The notes below the pieces were generated by a model, which was given only the letters and a program-made list of their open reading frames with translations, had not been told where the DNA came from and did not search any database. This document shows, in pieces, positions 20,217 to 28,977 of a stretch of DNA of 64,000 nt. The number at the start of each line of letters is the position of its first letter. Positions within the stretch are counted from its first letter, which is position 1. The translations under genes were made by a program, and so were the position numbers. The stretch comes from Sinisalibacter aestuarii (GTDB lineage Bacteria; Pseudomonadota; Alphaproteobacteria; Rhodobacterales; Rhodobacteraceae): the NCBI RefSeq assembly GCF_027923545.1, contig NZ_BROH01000006.1:62001-126000 (forward strand), in the 5' to 3' direction.

Positions 20217-21131
20217 TCATTGCCGTGGCTCGCCCATCGCCGGCGTCACCCGCCGCTTCAGCACCGCCTCGCGCCAGGCGATGAAGCTCACCGCGCTGAT
20301 GATGATCGCGCCCCCGAAGATCACCCAGTGATCCGCCGGCTCGCCAAAAAACAGCGCCCCGATCACCACCGACCAGACAAGCTGGAGAAAGGTCACCGGC
20401 TGCGTCACCGCCATCGGCGCCGAGGCGAAAGCGAGCGTCATCGTATAATGCCCCGCCGTCGCGAAGGCCGCGACGCCGAACAGCCAGAAAAGCTCGGTCG
20501 GCGTCGGCGTCACCCAGTTCGCGGCGGCAAAGGGCGCCAGCCCGATCGTCACGGTGATCGACAGCATCGCCACCACCACCACCGGCTTCACCCGCGCCGC
20601 GAGACGGCCCGCGATCAGGTAGGAGGCGGCAAAGAGCAAGGCCGTTCCGATCATCGCGTAATGCCCCGGCTCGATGGTCCGGAAGCCCGGCCGCAGGATG
20701 ATCAGCCCCCCCACCAGCGCCGCGACGATGGCGATGAACCGGCGCGCCGCGATCCGCTCGCCAAAGAGCAGCGCCGCGCCGAGCGTGACATAGACCGGGT
20801 TCATGAAGTTCAGCGCCGTCACCTCCGCCATCGGGATATGCGCCATCGCGTAGAACCACAGGATCACCCCAAGCGCATGCGCCGCGCCGCGCAGCGAGAA
20901 CAGCCCGATCATGCGCCGGTCGAGCCGGGCCGCGAACAGTGGCCTCAGCATCGGCACAAGGAAGACGAGACCGAGGAAATACCGCAGAAAGGCGGTTTCG
21001 GCGGCGGGGATGCGCCCGCCCACATGTTTGACCAGCGCCGTCACCATGACGAAGCAAAGCCCGGTCACCAGCATCCAGAGGACGCCGACGAGCGGGCGGT
21101 TTGCCTGTGCGGTCTGCGTCGTCTCAGCCAT
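20217..21131 (-). CDS. DMT-family transporter (EamA type)
   Basis: This 304-residue integral membrane protein has ten predicted helices in two EamA repeats. The first runs from GVLWMLVTGLCFVMVTALVK to LFGERIAARRFIAI, the second from YAMIGTALLFAASYLI to LFFGEPADHWVIFGG. The repeated GE motif (FGER, FGEP) closes each half, as in RhaT/EamA exporters. The ATG at 21131 gives the usual soluble N-terminus before the first helix. Members export amino acids, nucleosides or other metabolites; the substrate cannot be predicted. It is transcribed towards choV and forms a single-gene unit. Confidence 0.9.
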   Translation of the reverse strand: MAETTQTAQANRPLVGVLWMLVTGLCFVMVTALVKHVGGRIPAAETAFLRYFLGLVFLVPMLRPLFAARLDRRMIGLFSLRGAAHALGVILWFYAMAHIPMAEVTALNFMNPVYVTLGAALLFGERIAARRFIAIVAALVGGLIILRPGFRTIEPGHYAMIGTALLFAASYLIAGRLAARVKPVVVVAMLSITVTIGLAPFAAANWVTPTPTELFWLFGVAAFATAGHYTMTLAFASAPMAVTQPVTFLQLVWSVVIGALFFGEPADHWVIFGGAIIISAVSFIAWREAVLKRRVTPAMGEPRQ

Positions 21132-21253
21132 GCGCCGTTGTGGCCCGAACCGGGGGGCAGACGCAAGCGGATCGCCACGTCGACGCGCCGGATTTTGTGC
21201 GCGCCGCGTGGCATGCTAGGATGCCGGGGCACAGGATCGACGCGGAGAGCCCC

Positions 21254-21754
21254 ATGACCGACCATCACGCAAGCTGCGCCTGCGGCAAGGTGCAGATCGC
21301 CTTTATCGGCGCGCCGGTCGCGGTGCTTTCGTGCTGCTGCGATGATTGCCAGCGCGCCGCCGCCGCGCTCGAGGCGCTGCCCGGCGCGCCCGGCTATACC
21401 GAGCCCTGCGGCGGCAGCCCGGTGGCGCTGTATCACCGCAAGGCGATGAAGGTGATCTCGGGCGGCGACCAGTTGGAGCCGCACAAGCTGCACCCCGGCT
21501 CCCCCACCAGCCGGATGGTGGCGCGCTGCTGCAATTCGGCGATGCATATCGGCTTCGACAAGGGTCCGTTCTGGGTGACGGCCTTCCTCGCCCGCATGGG
21601 CCGGACCGCGCCGGAGCCCGCCTACCGGATCCAGACCAAGTTTCTCCCCGAACCGCCACCGGGCGACATGCCGAATTACCCGACGTTCCCGAAAAGCCTG
21701 ATGGGCCGGATCGCCTGGGCCGGGCTCACCGGGCTCCTGCGCCGCCCGGCCTGA
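21254..21754 (+). CDS. GFA-like zinc-binding protein (possibly DUF6151)
   Basis: This 166-residue protein opens with ASCACGKVQIAF (CxC) and SCCCDDCQRAA near residue 30, a GFA-like metal site, and has RCCNSAMHIGF near residue 95 where GFA proteins carry their second CxxC. Here that site is CCN, so the metal sites may differ from canonical GFA. I recall a Rhodobacteraceae family of this kind labelled DUF6151 but cannot confirm it. The ATG at 21254 sits just before the first metal motif; the longer frame is unsupported. It is the second GFA-like gene within 3 kb. No partner gene is obvious. Confidence 0.7.
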   Translation: MTDHHASCACGKVQIAFIGAPVAVLSCCCDDCQRAAAALEALPGAPGYTEPCGGSPVALYHRKAMKVISGGDQLEPHKLHPGSPTSRMVARCCNSAMHIGFDKGPFWVTAFLARMGRTAPEPAYRIQTKFLPEPPPGDMPNYPTFPKSLMGRIAWAGLTGLLRRPA

Positions 21755-21761
21755 AACGAAA

Positions 21762-21785
21762 CGGCCCCGCACTGAGGCGGGGCCG
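21762..21785 (-). terminator. Intrinsic terminator of yebC
   Basis: Arms CGGCCCCGC (21762-21770) and GCGGGGCCG (21777-21785) pair perfectly around ACTGAG. On the minus strand TTTCGTTT follows, so it suits yebC; it lies 7 nt after the rightward gene's stop and may serve both. The stem sequence is the same as that of the terminator at 12532-12554. Confidence 0.85.
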
Positions 21786-21809
21786 GTCGGAAATGCTGTC
21801 GCGCAAGGA

Positions 21810-22553
21810 TCAGCCGAGCTGGTCCATCACCTCGTCGGTGGCCTCGAAGTTCGAATAGACGTTCTGCACGTCGTCATCGTCTTCGAGCGCGTCGATCAGC
21901 TTCATCAGCTTCTGCATGTCCTCGAGCCCGAGTTCGGTCGTGGTCGAAGGCTTCCAGATCAGCTTGGCGCTGTCGCTCTCGCCCAGAGCCGCATCCATCG
22001 CCGCCGAAACCTCGTTGAGGTCGGTATCGGCGCAATAGACGATATGGCCCTCTTCCGAGCTCTCCACGTCTTCGGCCCCCGCTTCCAGAGCGGCTTCGAA
22101 CACCGTGTCATGGTCGCCCACCGAGGCGGCATAGGTGATCTCGCCCTTGCGCTCGAACATGAAGCCGACCGAGCCGGTCTCGCCCAGGTTGCCGCCGTTC
22201 TTGGCGAAGGTCGAGCGCACGTTCGAGGCGGTGCGGTTGCGGTTGTCGGTCATCGCCTCGACGATGATCGCCACGCCGTTCGGGCCATAGCCCTCATAGC
22301 GGATCTCGTCGTAATTCTCCGCATCGCCGCCCATCGACTTCTTGATCGCGCGGTCGATCACGTCTTTCGGCACCGACTGGCTCTTGGCTTCCTTCACCGC
22401 AAGCCGCAGGCGCGGGTTCTTGTCGGGGTCGGGGTCGCCCATCTTGGCGGCGACGGTGATTTCCTTCGCCAGTTTGGAAAAGAGTTTCGACCGCGCGGCG
22501 TCCTGCCGCCCCTTGCGGTGCTGAATGTTCGCCCATTTTGAATGGCCGGCCAT
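21810..22553 (-). CDS. yebC: YebC/PmpR family regulator or translation factor
   Basis: This 247-residue protein starts [18 protein letters not shown], the invariant YebC opening, followed by [17 protein letters not shown] and [18 protein letters not shown]. YebC proteins were described as transcriptional regulators and more recently as factors easing ribosome stalling. The ATG at 22553 has GGAG upstream and matches the family start; the open frame to 22640 is unsupported. It is monocistronic, with a terminator directly downstream and a dispersed-type hairpin upstream. Confidence 0.96.
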   Translation of the reverse strand: MAGHSKWANIQHRKGRQDAARSKLFSKLAKEITVAAKMGDPDPDKNPRLRLAVKEAKSQSVPKDVIDRAIKKSMGGDAENYDEIRYEGYGPNGVAIIVEAMTDNRNRTASNVRSTFAKNGGNLGETGSVGFMFERKGEITYAASVGDHDTVFEAALEAGAEDVESSEEGHIVYCADTDLNEVSAAMDAALGESDSAKLIWKPSTTTELGLEDMQKLMKLIDALEDDDDVQNVYSNFEATDEVMDQLG

Positions 22554-22635
22554 GAAATGCTCCGAGCTTTGTTCCGGTTTCGCGCCGCTATATCGCAAGC
22601 CCCCCACATCCGGCAAGCCCGCCACCTTCTCTGTT

Positions 22636-22672
22636 CGCAAAATACCTCGGGGGTGCGGGGGCTGGCCCCCGC
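22636..22672. repeat. Dispersed hairpin element (copy 1)
   Basis: GCAAAATACCTCGGGGG runs into a GCGGGGG-CTGG-CCCCCGC hairpin (arms 22655-22661 and 22666-22672). The layout, an AAATA core, then GGGG, then a GC-rich hairpin, recurs near 63923 and in part near 43936. Sequences of this type are frequent between genes in Rhodobacteraceae as I recall. Here it lies between yebC and the Lrp gene. Confidence 0.55.
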
Positions 22673-22688
22673 TCCGAAACCCGCCAAC

Positions 22689-23141
22689 CTATGCCCGCTC
22701 ATCCTTCGGCGAGCCCATCACCACATGGGTGGTGAGCTGGCGCACGCCTTCGACCACGCCGAGCTTGTCGGTATGGAAGCGTTTATAGGCGGCAAGGTCT
22801 TCCGTCTCGATCCGCAGAAGGTATTCCACGCTGCCGGTGATGTTGTGGCACTCGCGCACCTCGTCCAGCCCGGCCACGGCGCTTTCGAACCGCACCTGCC
22901 CTTCCTTCGAATGATCCGAAAGCCCGACCGTCAGATAGGCGACGAAGCCCTTGCCCATCGCCTGCGGATCGAGCACCGCGCGGTAGCCCGCGATCACGCC
23001 CCGACGCTCCAGCTCCTGCACGCGGCGCAGGCAGGCGGAGGGCGAGAGGCCGACGCGGTCGGCAAGCTGGGTGTTGGGCAGGCGCCCGTCGCGGGTGAGT
23101 TCGCGCAATATACGGCGGTCAATCTCATCCAACCTAGTCAT
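22689..23141 (-). CDS. Lrp/AsnC family transcriptional regulator
   Basis: This 150-residue regulator has an N-terminal winged helix-turn-helix (LDEIDRRILRELTRDGRLPN, then LADRVGLSPSACLRRVQELE) and a C-terminal RAM domain (VAYLTVGLSD to VRECHNITGSVEYLLRI). Lrp proteins bind amino acids and often control a divergent exporter. Here the neighbour, 73 nt away on the other strand, is a LysE-type exporter, so that gene is the likely target. A weak dyad at 23159-23178 (GCATTTAT-CACC-ATATTCGC) is a possible binding site, with five of eight pairs matching. Confidence 0.9.
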   Translation of the reverse strand: MTRLDEIDRRILRELTRDGRLPNTQLADRVGLSPSACLRRVQELERRGVIAGYRAVLDPQAMGKGFVAYLTVGLSDHSKEGQVRFESAVAGLDEVRECHNITGSVEYLLRIETEDLAAYKRFHTDKLGVVEGVRQLTTHVVMGSPKDERA

Positions 23142-23214
23142 TCATTGCCCCAAAATCCGCATTTATCACCATATTCGCAATCCCGTTCGGCAGAAAACCT
23201 GCAATCATTGCGTC

Positions 23215-23811
23215 ATGTCAACGGATCTCTTCCTCGCCCTGCTCGGCTTTGCCACGGTCACCCTGTTCACTCCCGGGCCGAACAACCTGATGCTGATGGC
23301 CTCGGGCACGAATTTCGGCTTCGGCCGGACGGTGCCGCATATGCTGGGCGTGGCGCTGGGATTCGGGGCGATGGTCTTTCTCGTCGGGCTCGGGCTGATG
23401 GGGCTGTTCGAACGGCTGCCGCAGCTCGAAACCGTGCTGAAATTCGCCGCCATCGCCTATCTCGGCTGGCTCGCGTGGAAAATCGCCCATGCCGCCGCGC
23501 CCGATGCCGGGGGCGACGATGGCGCCAGACCGCTGACCTTCTGGCAGGCCGCCGCCTTCCAGTGGGTCAATCCCAAGGGCTGGTCGATGGCGCTGACGGC
23601 TGTCGCCGCCTATGCGCCCGACCGAAGCTTTGCCACGATCGTCATCGTCGCGCTCGCTTTCCTCACGATCGGCCTGCCCTCGTCCGGGCTCTGGGCGCTG
23701 ATGGGGCGCGAATTTCGGCGGCTGCTGACCAATCCGCGCCGCCTGACATTGTTCAACTGGACGATGGCCGCGCTGCTGATCGCCTCGCTCTATCCCGTTC
23801 TCTTTGCGTGA
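23215..23811 (+). CDS. LysE/RhtB family amino-acid exporter
   Basis: This 198-residue inner-membrane protein has about six helices. The N-terminal signature LFTPGPNNLMLMASGTNFG (residues 17-35) and the FQWVNPKGWSMALTA block near residue 118 are typical of LysE/RhtB exporters. The ATG at 23215 places the first helix at once after the start; the longer frame overlaps the divergent Lrp gene. Control by the adjacent Lrp regulator is likely from their arrangement. The amino acid exported is unknown. Confidence 0.92.
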   Translation: MSTDLFLALLGFATVTLFTPGPNNLMLMASGTNFGFGRTVPHMLGVALGFGAMVFLVGLGLMGLFERLPQLETVLKFAAIAYLGWLAWKIAHAAAPDAGGDDGARPLTFWQAAAFQWVNPKGWSMALTAVAAYAPDRSFATIVIVALAFLTIGLPSSGLWALMGREFRRLLTNPRRLTLFNWTMAALLIASLYPVLFA

Positions 23812-23838
23812 TCGGGCCGGGCGGGGTATCCCTGCCCC

Positions 23839-25620
23839 ATGACCAGTGAGCAAATCATCCTTTTCAGCCTGTTCGCCGCCGTCTTCGGCCTGCTCCTCTG
23901 GGGCCGCTTCCGCTACGATCTCGTCGCCTTCACCGCGCTCATGGTGGCGGTGGTGCTGGGCGTGGTCGACACCAAGCATGCCTTCGACGGGTTCGGCCAT
24001 TCGGCCACGCTGATCGTGGCGCTGGTGCTGATCGTCTCGGCGGGGCTGGTGCGCTCGGGCGCGGTATTCCTGATCACCCGCACGATGGTGAACGCGCAGC
24101 GCGGCCTCGGGGCGCATATCGCGATCATGGGGGTGATCGGCGGCGCGCTCTCGGCCTTCATGAACAATGTGGCGGCGCTGGCGCTGCTGATGCCGGTCGA
24201 CATCCAGACCGCGCGCAAGGCGGGCCGCGCGGCGGGGTTGACGCTGATGCCGCTCAGCTTCGCCACCATCCTCGGCGGCATGGCCACGCTGATCGGCACG
24301 CCGCCCAACATCATCATCTCGTCGATCCGCGAAGACAGCCTGGGCGAGCCGTTCCACATGTTCGATTTCGCCCCGGTTGGGGCGCTCACCGCCACTGCCG
24401 GGTTGATTTTCGTGGCCCTGATCGGCTGGCGGCTGATCCCGCAGCCCGAGAGCGGCGGGGCCGACAGCACCCCGATGGACGAATATTCCGATTACGTGGC
24501 CGAGTTGGTGGTGCCGAAGGGGTCTAAGCTGATCGGTAGCCGGGTGCAGGAGCTCTACGACACCGCCGAGAAGAACGATGTGGCGATCCTCGGCCTGATC
24601 CGCGACGGCGCGCGGCGCTACGGCACCTCGCGCACCACGAAACTGCAGGCGCAGGACACGCTGGTGATCGAGGCCACGCCGGAGGCGCTGGACGAGTTCC
24701 GCGCCGCGCTGAAGCTGGAGGTGGCCGACGAGACCCGCGCCGAACGGCTGCGCGCCGAGGGCGAGGGGTTGTCGAAGATCGAGGTGGTGGTCACCGAGGA
24801 AGCCCGGATCAATGGCAAGACGGCGCAGGCCATCGGCCTCAACTGGCGCCGGCGGGCGGTGCTGCTGGGCATTTCGCGCGGCGGCAAGCCGTTCCGCAGC
24901 GCGGTGCGCAAGACCCCGGCACGCCCCGGCGACATTCTGCTCCTGCTGGTGCCCACCGGCGCCGAGGCGGAGGTGACCGAATGGCTCGGCTGCCTGCCGC
25001 TGGCGCAGCGCGGGCTGTCGGTCACGCAGGAGGGCAAGGTGTGGTGGGCCATCGGCATGTTCGCCGCCGCCGTCGCCGCCGCCTCGTTCGGGCTGGTTTA
25101 CCTGCCGGTCGCGCTCGGGCTGGTGGTGGTGGGCTTCGTGCTGGCCAGGATCCTGCCGATCCGCGAGCTATACGATCACGTCGAATGGCCGGTGGTGGTG
25201 CTGCTCGGCTCGATGATCCCGCTCGGCAATGCGCTGGAAACCTCGGGCGGCACAGAGCTGATCGCCTCGGGGCTGGTGAACGTCACCCAGGGCCTGCCCG
25301 CCTGGGCGGTGCTGACGGTGATCATGGTGGTGACGATGACGCTGTCGGACGTGCTCAACAACACCGCCACCGCCATCGTCGCCGCGCCCATCGGGATCGA
25401 GATGGCGGGCAAACTCGGCGCCGACCCCGACCCGTTCCTGATGGCCGTGGCGGTGGCCGCCTCCTGCGCCTTCCTCACGCCGATCGGACACAAGAACAAC
25501 ACCCTGATCCTCGGGCCGGGGAGCTACCGCTTCGGCGATTACTGGCGGATGGGACTGCCGCTGGAAATCCTCGTGGTGGCGGTGTCGATCCCGCTGATCC
25601 TGCTGTTCTGGCCGTTGTGA
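23839..25620 (+). CDS. SLC13/DASS-type permease with two RCK_C domains
   Basis: This 593-residue membrane transporter has about six N-terminal helices, two cytoplasmic TrkA_C/RCK_C domains (about residues 215-385, with the QAQDTLVIEATPE and ARPGDILLLLVP strands), and a C-terminal helix bundle. SLC13 signature blocks are MNNVAALALLMPV, TLIGTPPNIIIS and DVLNNTATAIVAAPI. Such proteins import dicarboxylates, sulfate or similar anions with Na+. The start at 23839 is 27 nt after the LysE stop, so the two may be co-transcribed. A paralogue lies convergently 650 nt away. Confidence 0.9.
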   Translation: MTSEQIILFSLFAAVFGLLLWGRFRYDLVAFTALMVAVVLGVVDTKHAFDGFGHSATLIVALVLIVSAGLVRSGAVFLITRTMVNAQRGLGAHIAIMGVIGGALSAFMNNVAALALLMPVDIQTARKAGRAAGLTLMPLSFATILGGMATLIGTPPNIIISSIREDSLGEPFHMFDFAPVGALTATAGLIFVALIGWRLIPQPESGGADSTPMDEYSDYVAELVVPKGSKLIGSRVQELYDTAEKNDVAILGLIRDGARRYGTSRTTKLQAQDTLVIEATPEALDEFRAALKLEVADETRAERLRAEGEGLSKIEVVVTEEARINGKTAQAIGLNWRRRAVLLGISRGGKPFRSAVRKTPARPGDILLLLVPTGAEAEVTEWLGCLPLAQRGLSVTQEGKVWWAIGMFAAAVAAASFGLVYLPVALGLVVVGFVLARILPIRELYDHVEWPVVVLLGSMIPLGNALETSGGTELIASGLVNVTQGLPAWAVLTVIMVVTMTLSDVLNNTATAIVAAPIGIEMAGKLGADPDPFLMAVAVAASCAFLTPIGHKNNTLILGPGSYRFGDYWRMGLPLEILVVAVSIPLILLFWPL

Positions 25621-25625
25621 GAGGG

Positions 25626-25669
25626 ACGGCGTTTCGAAACGCCGTGGGAACGCCTTTCGAAAGGCGTTC
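25626..25669. repeat. Two adjacent perfect palindromes centred on TTTCGAAA
   Basis: ACGGCGTTTCGAAACGCCGT at 25626-25645 is a perfect 20-bp palindrome. After two bases, 25648-25669 is a perfect 22-bp palindrome with arms GAACGCCTTTC and GAAAGGCGTTC. Both share the TTTCGAAA or equivalent centre and a GCG arm. They fill the gap between convergent genes, so a bidirectional terminator is possible, but hairpins with no loop and no T-run are unusual for that. A repeated intergenic element or protein-binding site is also possible. Confidence 0.7.
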
Positions 25670-25675
25670 TGCGTC

Positions 25676-26194
25676 TCAGTCTTCGCCGAACGGGTCCGGG
25701 CGCTTGTGGTCCGCCAGCCAATCCTTGCAGATATCGACAAGCATGGTCTTCCAGTTGTCCGGCGTCAGCCCCTCCACATGGCCCTGTTCGCCACTGGCCT
25801 CGACCTCTCGGATTGCGTGTTTGAGCTGGTAGAAGATCAGCAGCGACGGCGTTTCGTGGTCGAACCAGAGCCGCGAGACGAGCTTGAGCGAGTGGAAGTC
25901 CTCGCCGCCCGAGGCAACGATATCCTCGACATGGCCATAGGCGAGCCACTCGGTCGCCTCGTCCTGGCTGCCGGGCGATGCCAGCCCCTGCTCGCGGGCG
26001 ATCTGGCCGACGAGATCGACGATCTGCGACCAGTAGAAGGGCGGCTGCAGCGCCGTCAGCGCCCAGATTCCGTCGGAATACCGCTCGCCATCGACCATCG
26101 ACCAGCCCCAGGCCACGGCCTGCTCGGCCATTTCGATGGTGAGGGCGCGCAGCGCGAGGATGTCGGCCGTCTTGCGGCGCAGGTCATGTGCCAT
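25676..26194 (-). CDS. Uncharacterised protein between two SLC13 permeases
   Basis: This 172-residue protein has no signal peptide or membrane helix. The sequence is rich in Trp (WGW, EWLAYGH, SRLWFDHE, DWLADH) and acidic residues, probably mostly helical. I do not recognise a family. The ATG at 26194 starts AHDLRRKTADILALRALTIE, a plausible N-terminal helix. It reads in the same direction as the SLC13 gene at 26272-28056, starting 77 nt after that gene's stop, and may belong to its transcript. Codon use looks like its neighbours', so there is no sign of recent transfer. Confidence 0.65.
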   Translation of the reverse strand: MAHDLRRKTADILALRALTIEMAEQAVAWGWSMVDGERYSDGIWALTALQPPFYWSQIVDLVGQIAREQGLASPGSQDEATEWLAYGHVEDIVASGGEDFHSLKLVSRLWFDHETPSLLIFYQLKHAIREVEASGEQGHVEGLTPDNWKTMLVDICKDWLADHKRPDPFGED

Positions 26195-26271
26195 GGAAAA
26201 CCTCTGATTGCCTCGCCGTCACTTGGGGCCGGGCCGCCGCCCCGGCAATGCGGCGGTTTGGCGCGTTGCGG

Positions 26272-28056
26272 TCACGGATAAAGCGGCCAGAGCATCGGGA
26301 TCACCAGCGAGATCATCACGCTCATTGACAGGTTCAGCGGAATGCCCACCTTCATGAAATCGGTGAACTTGTAGCCGCCGGGGCCATAGACCATCATGTT
26401 GGTCTGGTAGCCGATCGGCGTGGCGAAACTGGCCGAGGCGGCAAACATCACCGCGATCACCAGCGGCCGGGCATCGACGCCGAGCGCCGCGGCAAGCCCG
26501 ATGGCGATGGGCGTCATCACCACCGCCACCGCATTGTTCGAGACCAGCTCGGTCAGCACCGTCGTCAGAAGGTAGACCGAGAAGACGATCAGGAAGGGCG
26601 GCATCGTGGTGAGCCAAGGCGCAACCGCCCCGGCGATCATCTCGACCGCGCCGGAACTGTCGAGCGCCGCCCCCACCGCGAGCATCGAAAAGATCAGCGC
26701 GAGCAGCCGCCCGTCGACGAAGGAAAACGCCTCTTCCGCGTCAATCGCGCGGGTGAGAAGCACCACCGCCACCGCCACCACCGAGAGCGCGAGGATCGGC
26801 GCCAGCCCGAGCCCGGCCAGCGCCACGATCCCCACCAGGGCGCCGATGGCAATGGGGGCGTGGCCGCGCCGGAATGCCTGCGCCGCCGGCTTGGCGACAT
26901 CGACGAGATTCATATCGGCGGCGAGGCGCTGGATATCCTCCGGCGCGCCTTCGAGCAGCAGCGTATCGCCCACGCGCACGATGATGCCGTCAAGCTGGGT
27001 GCCGAAATTCTGGTTCCGCCGATGCACCGCCAGCGGGTAAACGCCGTAGCGGCGGCGCAGGCGCAGCTTGCCCAGCGTCGAGCCGACCATGCGGCAATCG
27101 GGGCCGATCAGGGTTTCGACAGTGGTGGTTTCCACCGCGCTCACCTGGTCGACCCGCTTGAGGCTCTTGTCGCGCTGGAGCGAGAGCAGTTCGGTGATCT
27201 GGGTGCGCAGCACCACCCGATCGCCGACCTGCAAGGTTACCCCCTTGAGGTTGCGCCGCAGCGATTCATCGCCCCGGATCACGTCGATGAGGCGCACGCC
27301 CTCGCGCTTGAAGAGCTGCACGCCCTCTACTTCGCGGCCGATCAGGTTGCTCTCTGGCGGGATCACCGCCTCGGTAAAGAACTTCTTGCGCGCCCGGTCG
27401 GTGAGCAGCGCCGCCATCGAGCTGCGCTCGGGCAGCAGGTGGCGGCCGAACAGCGCGAGGTAGATCATCCCCCAGGCCACCGCGATCAGCCCCAGCGGGG
27501 TGATCTCGAAGATCGAGAAGGGTTCGAGCCCGTTGGCCCGCGCCACACCGTCGACGAGCAGGTTGGTCGAGGTGCCGATCAGCGTGAGCGTGCCGCCGAT
27601 GATCGCCGCATAGCTCAGCGGGATCAGCACCTTCGACGGGGCAAGCCCCACCTGCCGGGCCATCTGGCTGAAGATCGGCAGCATCATCACCACGACGGGC
27701 GTATTGTTGACGAAGGCCGAGGCGACGATCACGAAGACCATGAGCACGGCGAAGGCCACGATCGGGCGCGAGCCCGCCTGCCGGGTGGCGATCTGGGTGA
27801 ACCAGTCGAGTGCGCCGGTGCGCACCAGCGCCCCCATGACGATGAACATCGCCGCGATGGTCCATGGCGCGGGGTTGGAAAAGACCGTCAGCGCCGCATC
27901 GTAGGGCAGCACGCCGGTCACCAGCAGCACCGCCGCGCCGGTGATCGTGACCACCTCCGCCGGAAAGCTCTCGCGCAGGAACATCAGAAACATCGCAACC
28001 ACCACGCCGATGGTGATAAAGGCGTCGGTCGTCTGCGAAAATTCAAATATGTCCAT
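26272..28056 (-). CDS. SLC13/DASS-type permease with RCK_C domains (second copy)
   Basis: This 594-residue transporter has the same layout as the gene at 23839: helices, two TrkA_C/RCK_C domains (about residues 190-390, with QVGDRVVLRTQI and RVGDTLLLEGAP strands), then helices. Signature blocks are FVNNTPVVVMMLPI, TLTLIGTSTNLLV and LVSNNAVAVVMTPIA. The ATG at 28056 follows GAGGG; the frame open to 28119 is not conserved-looking. Sequence divergence from the other copy is large, so they probably move different anions. A likely substrate is a dicarboxylate or sulfate, but the sequence does not decide. Confidence 0.9.
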   Translation of the reverse strand: MDIFEFSQTTDAFITIGVVVAMFLMFLRESFPAEVVTITGAAVLLVTGVLPYDAALTVFSNPAPWTIAAMFIVMGALVRTGALDWFTQIATRQAGSRPIVAFAVLMVFVIVASAFVNNTPVVVMMLPIFSQMARQVGLAPSKVLIPLSYAAIIGGTLTLIGTSTNLLVDGVARANGLEPFSIFEITPLGLIAVAWGMIYLALFGRHLLPERSSMAALLTDRARKKFFTEAVIPPESNLIGREVEGVQLFKREGVRLIDVIRGDESLRRNLKGVTLQVGDRVVLRTQITELLSLQRDKSLKRVDQVSAVETTTVETLIGPDCRMVGSTLGKLRLRRRYGVYPLAVHRRNQNFGTQLDGIIVRVGDTLLLEGAPEDIQRLAADMNLVDVAKPAAQAFRRGHAPIAIGALVGIVALAGLGLAPILALSVVAVAVVLLTRAIDAEEAFSFVDGRLLALIFSMLAVGAALDSSGAVEMIAGAVAPWLTTMPPFLIVFSVYLLTTVLTELVSNNAVAVVMTPIAIGLAAALGVDARPLVIAVMFAASASFATPIGYQTNMMVYGPGGYKFTDFMKVGIPLNLSMSVMISLVIPMLWPLYP

Positions 28057-28149
28057 GGGTTGACCCTCGCTTTCGCCGCATATTTGCCGGGCTTCCCCGG
28101 CGGCGGCAAGGGCCTGCATCTGCGGCGATATGCGCGGGTCGCGTTTTGC

Positions 28150-28968
28150 CTAGACCTGCGGCCCGGACGCCTGCAACCGCCCGCCATCGCGCACCATCTC
28201 GATGCGGGTGGCCTTGCCGCTGCGGTCATCCGTCTCGACATAGAGGCCCGACAGGGTCGCCTCGCCCAGCCCCGGCTCGAACCGGCCCTTGGTCATGCCG
28301 GTGACGAAGCGGCGCAGCGGCTCGGACTTTTCCATGCCGATGACGGTATCGTAATCGCCGCACATGCCGGCATCGGTGAGATAGGCGGTGCCGCCGGGCA
28401 GGATCATCGCGTCGCCGGTGGGCACATGGGTATGGGTGCCCACCACCACGCTGGCGCGACCGTCGAGGAAATGGCCCATCGCCATCTTTTCGCTGGTCGC
28501 CTCGCAATGCACATCCACCAGCACCGCCTGCGCCTGTCCGCCGAGCGGATAGGGCTTCAGCGCCGCCTCGATGGTGCCGAAGGGATCGTCGAAGGCGCGC
28601 TTCATGAACACCTGGCCCAGCACCTGCGCCACCACGATCTTGCGCCCGCGCGCATCGGAAAACACCCGCACCCCCTGCCCCGGCGCACCCTTGGCGTAAT
28701 TCAGCGGGCGGATGATGCGCGGCTCCTGGGTGCAGAAGCTCAGCATCTCCTTCTGGTCGAAGGCATGGTCGCCCAGGGTGACCACATCGGCCCCCGCTTC
28801 GAAGAAGCTCCTGGCATGGGCGGCGGTCAGCCCCATGCCGCCGGTGGCGTTCTCGCCGTTGACGACGACGAAATCGAGCTTCCAGCGCGCGCGCAGGCCG
28901 GGAAGGCGGTCGGTGATCGCCTTGCGCCCGGCACGGCCCACCACATCTCCGAGAAACAGGATCTTCAT
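28150..28968 (-). CDS. YmdB-like metallophosphoesterase (TIGR00282 family)
   Basis: This 272-residue calcineurin-like phosphoesterase has the metal-binding series KILFLGDVVGRAGR (Asp8), VNGENATGG near residue 40, TLGDHAFD near residue 65, VHCEATSEK near residue 155 and GTHTHVPTGD near residue 177. In Bacillus the relative YmdB cleaves cyclic nucleotides and affects biofilm formation; the role in alphaproteobacteria is unknown. The gene lies 9 nt downstream of the ceramidase-like gene and is probably co-transcribed with it. Confidence 0.92.
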   Translation of the reverse strand: MKILFLGDVVGRAGRKAITDRLPGLRARWKLDFVVVNGENATGGMGLTAAHARSFFEAGADVVTLGDHAFDQKEMLSFCTQEPRIIRPLNYAKGAPGQGVRVFSDARGRKIVVAQVLGQVFMKRAFDDPFGTIEAALKPYPLGGQAQAVLVDVHCEATSEKMAMGHFLDGRASVVVGTHTHVPTGDAMILPGGTAYLTDAGMCGDYDTVIGMEKSEPLRRFVTGMTKGRFEPGLGEATLSGLYVETDDRSGKATRIEMVRDGGRLQASGPQV

Positions 28969-28977
28969 GGGGGTTCC

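Noticed and set aside
18697-21754. Two GFA-like genes as a duplicated pair
   Set aside because: Metal motifs and lengths differ, and the second has a different C-terminal half, so recent duplication is unlikely; they are listed separately.
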